Assembly (NCBI RefSeq): GCF_000149955.1
Contig: NC_030988.1
Location: forward strand, 3,192,040-3,256,039
DNA from: Fusarium oxysporum f. sp. lycopersici 4287
Taxonomy: Eukaryota > Ascomycota > Sordariomycetes > Hypocreales > Nectriaceae
Direction of reading: 5' to 3'
DNA length: 64,000 nucleotides
Shown here: piece after piece, positions 56,003 through 64,000 of the stretch
Numbering within the stretch: the stretch's first letter is position 1
How the letters are laid out: each line of letters opens with the position of its first letter
Made by a program: the position numbers and the translations under genes
Notes under the pieces: generated by a model
Seen by the model: the letters and a program-made list of their open reading frames with translations, nothing else
Told to the model about the DNA's origin: nothing
The model's database searches: none

Positions 56003-58738
56003 CATATTCCGACTATTTCAACTGAATGTCAGAAAGCAGGGACCGGTACATGATAGTTTAATGAACGGCAAGGACATTCAGGATGCAACCGTATTAGCCA
56101 TCCAAGAGCCCCAAGCACGGAGGATCCAGGGCAGGCTATTGACGACACCTATGGGGCACCAAAAAGTGGATCAAGATGATACCTACGACAGGGAGGGAAG
56201 GTAGATGGGTGATTCGGAGCATGCTCTGTGTGAACAAGGAAGTGGAAGCGGAGCAGGTGGCAGTAGAGTCCCCAGACGTAACGGCAGCAGTTGTTCGGCT
56301 GCCAGATCGTCTGGTCTTCACGGCGTCTGTCTACGTACCCGGAGGAGACGCCCAAGCTCTACAGGACATATGCACCAAGCTTCGTAAAGCTATTAGAGAG
56401 GTGAGACGGAGATCGGGGAGAGCGGTAGATATAGTAATTGCTGGCGACTTTAACCACCACGACCAGACGTGGGACGGAGACAATGTATCAGTGGAAAGAC
56501 AGGGCGAGGCGGTTTCTATCATCGACTTGATGAACGACTTCATGCTCTGGAGTCTGCTTTGCTGGGGCACAAAGACATGGCAAAGCGGAGACTACGAGAC
56601 AACCATTGACTTGGTTCTGGCTTCCGAGGAGCTTGCAGACGCAAATATCAAATGCGCGATACATGGTACGGAGCACGGGTCGGACCATCGCATGATAGAG
56701 ACGGCGTTCGACATTTCAGTCCCGGCACCGAAACAGGAAGAAAGACTTCTGTTCAAGAATGCACCCTGGAAGGAGATCTATAGTAGGATTGTGGAGACGC
56801 TGAGAGTTAGGCCAGTGGGAAGCACGGTGCAGCAGAAAACGGACAGGTTGATGTCGGCCGTCTTGGATGCGGTCCAAGCACTGATACCCAGAGCCACACC
56901 ATCGCCATATGCAAAGCGGTGGTGGACCCATGACCTCACACAGCTGCGGCGTATATACACACACTGGAGAAATCGAGCCCGAGCCGCAAGGCGTGCGGGA
57001 CAGAATGCTAAAGTTCTAGAAACTACGGCGAAGGCTGCGGCGAAGCAATACCACGATGCCATACGGCATCGGAAGAATACTCATTGGAAGGAGTTTCTGG
57101 TGGATAATGATAACATCTGGAAAGCAGCCAAGTATATGAAGTCTGGGGGTGATGCAGCTTTTGGAAAAGTACCCCAGCTTGTTAGGACAGACGGAACAAC
57201 AACGGCCAGTCATCGAGAGCAAGCCGAAGAATTTTTAGCTAAGTTCTTCCCGCCATTGCCAGATAACATCGAAGACGAAGGACCGCGGCAACAGAGAAAT
57301 CCAGTAACGATGCCGAACCTAACTCTAGAGGAAGTAGAACGTCAACTGTGGGCGACAAAGTCATGGAAGGCACCAGGAGAAGATGGACTACCAGCGATCG
57401 TCTGGAAGCAAGTCTGGCCGTCGGTGAAACACGATGTCCTCGCCATCTTCCAAGCATCACTGGACGAAGGCGTGATACCAGACCAATGGAGACATGCTCG
57501 AATCATCCCACTCAAGAAGCCAGGTAAAGATGATTACACGATCGCGAAAGCGTGGAGACCGATCTCGCTTCTCGCTACGCTGGGTAAGGTGCTGGAGTCG
57601 GTAGTTGCCGAGAGAATCTCCTACGCGGTAGAGACCCACGGACTTCTTCCGACCAACCATTTTGGCGCGTACAAGCAACGATCAGCAGAGCAAGCCCTCG
57701 TACTTCTGCAAGAACACATCTTCTCAGCATGGCGCTCACGTGATGTGGTGAGCCTTGTTAGTTTCGACGTTAAAGGGGCATACAATGGCGTGTGCAAAGA
57801 GAGGCTACTGCAGCGGATGAAGGCGAGAGGGATCCCCGAGGGTCTATTGCGCTGGATCGATGCCTTTTTTTCAGAGCGAACTGCAACCATCGCAATCAAT
57901 GGCCAGGGCTCCGAAAGCTGACCTCTGCCGCAAGCAGGACTTCCGCAAGCATCGCCGTTATTACCGATGCTGTTCCTATTCTTTAATGCGGATCTAGTGT
58001 AAACCCAAATCGACAGGAATGGCGGAGCCATTGCATTTGTTGACGACTATAATGCGTGGGTGTCTGGGCCCACAGCCCAGAGCAACCGGAGAGGAATATA
58101 AGCAATAATCGACAAGGCTCTGGACTGGGAGAAGCGCAGCGGCGCAACTTTTGAAGCGGAAAAGACGGTGATCATACATTTTACTAGATACATAGGCAGG
58201 GTAGACTCGGAACCGTTTACCATCAAGGGCGAGAAAGTCTCTCCCAAAGACAAAGGCAAGGTCTTTGGGGTCGTCATGGACTCGCGCCTTCACTACAAAC
58301 AGCACATGGCCAGGGCAGCGACTAGGGGGCTAGAAGCTGCAATGAAACTGAAACGCCTGAAGGGGATGGCTCCCTCGACAACGAGACAGCTCTATATAGC
58401 CATGGTAGCTCCCTTGGTAGACTATGCCTCTAACGTCTGGATGCATGCGTGCAAAACGGCGTCGGCATATGCTATTCATTGAGTATAAAGAGTTGGAGCA
58501 TAGGCAGATATAGGATCATTTATAAGCATGGCTATAGGGGTAGCCAAAGCAAAAGCTTATATAGTGACTATTTATGAACGGTTCTGGAGAAGAGCAAGCA
58601 AGCTTTAGGTAGATATTTATACGCTGCCGCGGACTAACCCAGTCAGAAACCTCTTATGAGGGATCAAAGCTTTTTGGCGCTTTATATCTCCTCTTAGACG
58701 CATTGCAGACGTATGCAATGAGCTACCAAGAAATACTA
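55995..58738 (+). pseudogene. LINE ORF2 (endonuclease and reverse transcriptase), broken
   Basis: Start ATG overlaps the gag stop (ATGAATAG). The endonuclease has [25 protein letters not shown] and GSDHRMIE. The reverse transcriptase has [18 protein letters not shown] and, after a frameshift, IAFVDDYNAWV. Frameshifts: an extra A near 56166 and loss of frame at 57921; stops occur around 58000-58100. Downstream, 58200-58480 is open (palm and thumb region, GVVMDSRLHYKQHM), and a final piece with LPRTNPVRNLL and RFISPLRRIADV runs to 58738. Confidence 0.88.
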
Positions 58739-61600
58739 CCCGTTGGCTCGAGCCGGGGGGGGCCAACTAAGCAAGCTTAGTTGGCTACAAAACGGTGGGA
58801 CAACCCCGCTCCGCCGGCTGTCGCGAATTTCCTCGATTTTATATGTGAAATCGACCCAAATCTAGACACCAGTTAGCCAAAAAAAGGAGTACTCTTGTCC
58901 AAGTGCATTATGCCTTTAAATGCAAATATCAGAGCAGCTCAAGCGGTGGTTTCTTCACGCCAACGACTCCAAATGGGACTCTCTCGTGATGCTTCTAATA
59001 TGATAAGGAAGCCTCTTTCAATACGCGATGCTGAGCGGCAGTACAAGGGCTCCCACAAGTCGTCCATTGCGCGTATCGTCAAGCAGCTTGAAGAAGCCAA
59101 AACAGCGGATTTTAGCCTGGTTCCTGAGCCAAATAAGGGCCGGCCGCGACTCCTTTCGGATGGCGAAGAAGAAGCTATCATATGCTTTATCGTTTGGATG
59201 CAGAAGTCTGGTCTTCCGGCCTCTAAAGGCGAGATTGAAGATGCAGCAAATACAATAAGAAGCCGCCGTGATGCTGCTGCGCAGCCGGTCTCAAAGATGT
59301 GGTATAGTCGCTTCTGTGACGATCATCCCGAGCTTGATACATCGATTTTGAAGTCGAAAGAAGCCGCTCGCTAGGAGTATGAAGAAGCCGGCGTGGAGGA
59401 GACGAAGCAGTGGTTTAAACGACTTTCTGAAGTCATCACCAGATACAGGATCGGCGCCTCAGAGTGTTGGAATGCTGATCAAGCCGGAATTAGAGTCGGA
59501 ATACTGCGAGAGCGCGTGCAATGCCTCGTCGTACGTACCAAGAAGAAGACTCCAACAGAGGTATTCTCGGCGGAAGATAGGGAGACTTGTACGGTGATTG
59601 GTACAGGTAATGCCGCAGGAGCAACTACTCCTCCTTGGCTTATCTTCAAAGCTTTTCCAACGATAGAGTGGTCAGATATCGATGGTGATCCTAATATGCG
59701 ATTTGCACAGTCAGAAACCGCTTTTTCCAACGCCGAGATAACGCTTGAGTGGGCGAAGCACTTCAACCGGTGGTCTTGGGAGAAATCTGCTACTGTACAA
59801 CATCGTCAGCTGGATTTTGAGCAGTGGTTCGGGTGTAACGAGCACCTAAAAAGCGAATTTGACCCTATTACCCCATATGACACGCCTCCGGGCACGGAAG
59901 GAAAGGAGGAAGAAGAGCTCGTGTGGCGGTTGCTCATAATCGACGGCTTCTCCGGTCACGGCTTCTCCGGTCACGGCTCCTTCGCCTTCAGAGAATATTG
60001 TATAAAATTCAATATCCTCGTTGCTTTCCTTCTTCCTCATTCAACACATATGCTTCAACCGATGGACCTAGGCGTTTTTCAGTGGTTAAAGAATGCACAC
60101 CAAAAAAAGGCTGCGAGAAGCTTTGCGGAAGGGAAATCTGACGTTCAACCGCCGTGACTTTGCAGGCTCCTTCAAGGTATGTGTTAGCAACTCACATCTT
60201 CTCTAAAAAGGGGTCTTTTCACATACTAATTCTTACAATATCAGGAGATCTTTGAAGAAGGCTTCACAGCTGCCCACATCATCGCCGGCTTCGAAAAGTC
60301 AGGCATTTTCCCGCCGACCGAGGCGCCGGCGGTTAGTTATCTGCTGAAGAAGAAGTTGAAGACTCGTCAGGCTATTGATCCGGCGTTATCTTCACTCTTA
60401 CCGGCGGAAAATCGCTTCCCTATGGCCTCTGATACAGCAAGAGATGTCGGCAACCGCTATCACGATATTCTGAGCTCCCCAACGCGCCGGGGACTTGAAG
60501 CTATACAGAAGATCGTCAGCGAAGCTGTGGTGCTTGAAGATATCGTGAAAAAACACGTTGCAGATCGTCAACAGCGTATTGAGAAGAGATATCATCAGAG
60601 AAAGCGCGGAAAGCGAGGAAGACCGGTAGGAGATTATTTTCATAATATAAGCTTAGAAGAGCTTCGTGAACAACAGGCTGAATTTATTGAAGTAGGTGCA
60701 AAGGCTGAGCAAAGATCACAGCTTCGAAATATACGATCTTTTGCAATACGGCAGATGGAAGAGATAAAAGCTGAGTGGCAGCAAAAGAAAGAGGTTATCG
60801 TCGACGGCGTTGAAAAGAAGATGCGCTTTAAACAGTGGCTTGAACACACCAAAAGAGATGTAGAATATGCTTCTCTCGATGCATCACGAGCCGAGATATC
60901 CTTACAGCTGAAGAAGAAGGAAGATTGCTTCATGATTGATACCCAGCTTGCCCCGGAAGCTCGTGAGGCTATTCGCAACGCCGGCTTCGCAGCAAAGCCC
61001 CTCTCAGCAGCAGATTTATCCGGCCTTCTCAACAGCGATGACTCTGTCGATTTTCAACTTACGCAACCGCCGGCTGATGCCGATTTTAACGAAGAAGATA
61101 GCCTCATCGATTTATCGGAAGAAGAGGAAGTCGCGATGCCCACATCGCCGCCTTGCCTGCCTGACTACGAGTCCCCCCTTCCAACGGTGCCCTCAACACC
61201 ATGCCCGGCTCAACACCAAGCCCAATTTCGCGATGCCCTCATTTCCCTCATTGAAGAAGAAAGATCTGCTATAGGAGCAAGTCACAGGCCTCGAGAAGGA
61301 CAGGAAAGCACCCAATTTACTAGAGAAAGCGTCATCAATCGGCAGGCAAGCTTGCCGCCGCTGCAGCTATTTCCCTCTTACAGTTACAGTCAATAGCATA
61401 TATATCATCACAGGAAGCTTCATTTCAATTGATTCAGCAATTTAACCTCTTTTGACGCCTTCAGAATGAAGATACATTGACAATGCCGCAAAACACACCA
61501 AAAATCGGGCCCAGTGGGTGTCCCACCGTTTTGTGACTGTCCCGCCTTTTTGTGCCCAACTAAGCTTGCTTAGTTGCCCCCCACGGCTCGAGCCAACGCG
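58739..61600 (+). mobile_element. pogo-like transposon (TA duplication), ends with palindromes
   Basis: 2862 bp. Left terminus CCCGTTGGCTCGAGCC and right terminus GGCTCGAGCCAACGCG, inverted with one mismatch, each followed by AAGCAAGCTTAGTTGG and an ACAAAACGGTGGGACA motif. TA at 58737-58738 and 61601-61602. It interrupts the 3' part of the LINE. Confidence 0.88.
58895..61396 (+). pseudogene. pogo-like DDE transposase, nonsense codon and frameshift
   Basis: The N-terminal HTH (LSIRDAERQYKGSHKSSI) is followed by a CENP-B-like part. A TAG at 59372-59374 breaks the frame (KEAAR then EYEEAGVEE; probably CAG to TAG). Catalytic blocks are CWNADQAGI, LLIIDGFSGHG and HMLQPMDLGVFQWL. One extra base at about 60105 shifts the frame before LREALRKGNLTFN. 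A GT-AG intron at roughly 60178-60244 leads to EIFEEGFTAAHIIAGFEKSG and the long coiled-coil C-terminus to 61396. A 15-bp tandem duplication next to the second Asp adds five residues (GFSGH twice). Confidence 0.87.
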
Positions 61601-61665
61601 TAAATTAAATCGTGTATTCGCACTCTCAAAAACATAGATTATCATGAATCATTTAAACAACATCC

Positions 61666-62989
61666 TCAGAGACTTAGCCAAGCAATCGCCGCTGCCACAA
61701 TAAGTTCGGAGCCTAATAAAATGCTCAAGAATTCACTGCTCTCTCCCTCCGACATGTAGGTCATTGTATTCGGTGTTGCAGCGTAGTAGTCTTCGTTGAA
61801 GGATGAGTTCAGCGTCACAGCTCCCACGACGTCGCCAGATTCGAGGCGAATATAGGTATCGACCTCATTGTTGTCCAGCTTGTCTTCTGTCACAATAATC
61901 TCTCGTGCACCGCGAATCCAGTCACCATAACCTCCGTAACCCGAATGCTGTCCATAGCAGAGGTGGATGCCGTTGCCTTCGATCGTCATTCCATCCAATT
62001 TCCTATTCCAGCGGTAGCACCAAGTGTTACCATGGTCGTGGCCGTAGAACAAACCGATGATTCTTGGTATCGTGACCAAAGCCTCCATGAAAGGTACATC
62101 CTGGCCGCCGTACGAGCAATCGTAGGTAGGAGTTCCATTCGCACACCAGCCGTAACCTTGCTGCGGGACCGGAGGGTCGTCGTTGATACCTGGCTGGTAG
62201 TTTTTGCGAACTCCAACCTGTTCCTGGAATGCGATACTCGCGTTGATGGGTACGTGGACAAAGGTGAGCGAAGGGATGGTCTTGTTGTGCTTGTTGGTTA
62301 ATTCCGTGCTGGTCTTATTGAACCAATCTACGACACTCTGGTCAACCCAGTTCTGCTGCGAACTACCTTGATAATAGTTACCGCCGCGGCCGTCGAAGAA
62401 CCACAGGAGAAGTCGAGGGCTGCAATCGGTGGTGTCGATACAGTTGGCCGGGTAGACAGCGAGATAGTAGTTGGTTGTGCCGGACATTGTTTCGTTGACC
62501 ATTTTTTGAGTGCGCGAGCCAGGCCACATCTGCTCGCGGTCTAGAATATCATCACCGGCAATGTTATAGTTGTGGTCATGGTTGCCGTAGGTGGACGCCC
62601 AGGTGAGACTGCGATTAACCATAGGTTTGACAATCTGGTCAATATAATGTGTGCTGTTGTGGACGTAGGTGGAGTCACCATTGATGAGATCCCCGTTGAG
62701 AACTACAAGATCTGGTGTATCATAGTCGAGGACCTTACGTATTACTTCGACAGAGTTGCGATCTTGTTCAGGGCCTATGGTTGATTCATCTATAATAAAG
62801 AGTCAATCGCACAATTTGCGACGAGGGATGGTTGCGTGACTAACATTGTCCAAAATGCATGTCTGAAAAGATGGCAATCTGAAAAGTGCCATTCTTCTTG
62901 AACTGCAATGGCTCAAGGTTGGTGTTGTTGACCTCAGCTCCATAGCCAAGAGCGACAAGGAAAGCTATCGCAATATTGTGCCGTATCAT
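61666..62989 (-). CDS. secreted/GPI-anchored calcineurin-like metallophosphoesterase
   Basis: Exon 1 (62989-62845) and exon 2 (62789-61666), separated by a 55-bp GT-AG intron, give 422 residues in whole codons. The N-terminus MIRHNIAIAFLVALGYGAEV is a signal peptide. Metal-binding motifs follow the family order: FSDMHFG, VVLNGDLING, YGNHDHN, FVHVPI and FYGHDHGNTW. Many NxS/T sites indicate secretion. The C-terminus ends in a hydrophobic run (LIVAAAIAWLSL) after a small-residue region, as in GPI-anchored proteins, although a plain tail helix is possible. Related fungal enzymes are called phosphatases or phosphodiesterases; the substrate is unknown. No damage seen. Confidence 0.85.
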
Positions 62990-63647
62990 TGCTCATTCAA
63001 TGATGTCAAAGGCGACAATATGTAAAGATGTAAAGTCGTGATGGTTATCCTGACCAAGCACTTGCTCGACATCCCGGCGGTCGGCCATTTTAACGTTGCG
63101 CTGAGTGACGCATCGGTGCGTCACCTCGTGAAATAGTTTGACGAAAAACAGTGTTCGACGATACCAAGACGAGTTAGTCTTGGGGAGCAGGGGAGTTACA
63201 AAGGGGATGCACGCGACATCGTATCAGGTTTCGTGGTCAGGCGCGTAGACCAATACGTGGTCATGAGCAAGGCCATAGGAAGCGGGTGGCGCTTTTTTTA
63301 ATCTACAGCAAATAGGTCTAAGATGTCACATTGATTGAGAAACAAGATCCGAAAACAACGGGAATTTTGATGTATTTTGAAGTCTAATGGTGATGGAATT
63401 ATTGTTTTTACATCTAGCTTGATAGTATATTCAGAACATTTCAAAAAGTATGTTGTAAATAGTTTAATATACTAAAACTAAATATTAAGAGTTCTTATTC
63501 AAAGGTTTTGTTTGTTTGTTTGTTTGTTTGTTTGTATATTTTTCGTCTGGGTGGCTGTAACGAAGCCAGATCTCCTACTGGAGCAAAAGACGTGCTGAGC
63601 TAGCTAGGTACAGGGAAACCCCGCTTCCTTCACCATCCAGCATACCA
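62990..63647. other. intergenic, with GTTT microsatellite
   Basis: Promoter side of the phosphoesterase and of the next gene. It contains a (GTTT)n array at about 63507-63534 and AT-rich DNA at 63400-63490. No gene recognised. Confidence 0.5.
63505..63536. repeat. GTTT microsatellite
   Basis: Six to seven consecutive TTTG/GTTT units. Confidence 0.9.
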
Positions 63648-64000
63648 ATGGCACAAAAGGTGCTGTATTTCTCAAGCCCGTCACCCGTCAGCGGGTTCGG
63701 GGGCAATCTATTGTCGAACTTTTTCCACCGACCAGAATTCTCTCGCGCATCACTACATCTGCCGACGCAGTCCACAATCTCCAGTAACCAAGTTGTAGCT
63801 CGTAGTCGACTGTCGCGGCGGCAGGGAAAAACCTCGGGAAGGAATCAGAGGCCGACGGTGCGGCTTGCCTTCAAAGGAGAAAAACCCATCGCAATCGGCG
63901 TCGTTGATCGGGAGGATGTCGCTACCGATGCCATGGGCATCGTCCTCCGATATCTAAGGCGTTCTGGTTCTGAGGTGCCGCCATTAGATCCGACAAAGGT
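63648..64000 (+). CDS. start of an unknown protein, runs off the window
   Basis: From ATG 63648 the frame is open to the end of the window (about 117 codons). It begins MAQKVLYFSSPSPVSGFGG, continues through a Ser/Arg-rich stretch with QGKTSGRNQR, and then VRLAFKGEKPIAIGVVDRED, a region that looks folded. No domain recognised. An internal splice or a later start is possible. Confidence 0.5.
   Translation, partial: MAQKVLYFSSPSPVSGFGGNLLSNFFHRPEFSRASLHLPTQSTISSNQVVARSRLSRRQGKTSGRNQRPTVRLAFKGEKPIAIGVVDREDVATDAMGIVLRYLRRSGSEVPPLDPTK

Larger units (their letters stand above)
55222..58738 (+). mobile_element. second Tad-like LINE, truncated at both ends
   Basis: Gag, endonuclease and reverse transcriptase in order on the plus strand, with a solo LTR inserted in gag. 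The 5' start is missing (gag begins in its middle at about 55222). At the 3' side, coding continues until the pogo-like element at 58739; RNase H is not recognisable. Several frameshifts show it is older than the LINE at 29965. Confidence 0.85.

Overview
This window looks like a repeat-rich accessory (or peri-repeat) region of a filamentous ascomycete, most likely a Sordariomycete of the Fusarium type. The evidence is short 50-90 bp GT-AG introns, Zn2Cys6 regulators, a HET-domain gene, a Helitron2-type (Helentron) element, pogo/Fot-like DDE elements with TA target duplications, Tad-like LINEs, a Hop-like MULE and several hAT elements. The species is an inference. Coding regions are AT/GC-mixed, with many single nonsense codons of the C-to-T (CpA to TpA) type expected from repeat-induced point mutation (RIP).

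Layout. 1-1568: possible hAT fragment, a TA-flanked MITE and a broken Zn2Cys6 regulator. 2076-11570: a Helitron2-type element bounded by a perfect 16-bp inverted repeat, with RepHel on the minus strand and a spliced accessory gene head-to-head on the plus strand. 11609-11892: MITE. 12393-14819: an apparently complete five-exon Zn2Cys6 regulator. 14900-18876: pogo remnant, then a hAT element carrying two nested MITEs. 18888-19543: an aquaporin cut off within intron 2. 19611-27161: three Fot/pogo elements, a MITE, a sugar-permease scrap and a solo LTR split by one of the Fot elements. 27373-29921: a large 'ipa-like' fungal protein. 29965-35540: Tad-like LINE. 36276-38890: HET protein with one nonsense codon and a broken sugar transporter. 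39479-42121: second hAT. 42142-44199: 5'-truncated phospholipase C. 45571-48545: autonomous TA-element whose TIRs match the MITEs at 345 and 21791. 49167-51040: intact three-exon MFS transporter. 51990-55200: MULE. 55222-58738: second LINE containing a solo LTR with perfect 5-bp duplication. 58739-61600: another pogo-like element. 61666-62989: secreted or GPI-anchored metallophosphoesterase. 63648 to the end: start of an open gene of unknown function.

Only a few genes look intact after splicing: the Zn2Cys6 regulator, the MFS transporter, the metallophosphoesterase and the Helitron accessory protein. Their proposed exons add to whole codons. Most others are one or two mutations from open or are truncated by transposons. 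Most interesting are the Helitron cargo gene with the repeat cluster in its divergent promoter, two hAT elements that sit exactly on gene breakpoints without matching target duplications, and the autonomous/MITE pairs. All intron and frameshift statements come from reading the sequence by eye; family assignments rest on recognised motifs, not searches.
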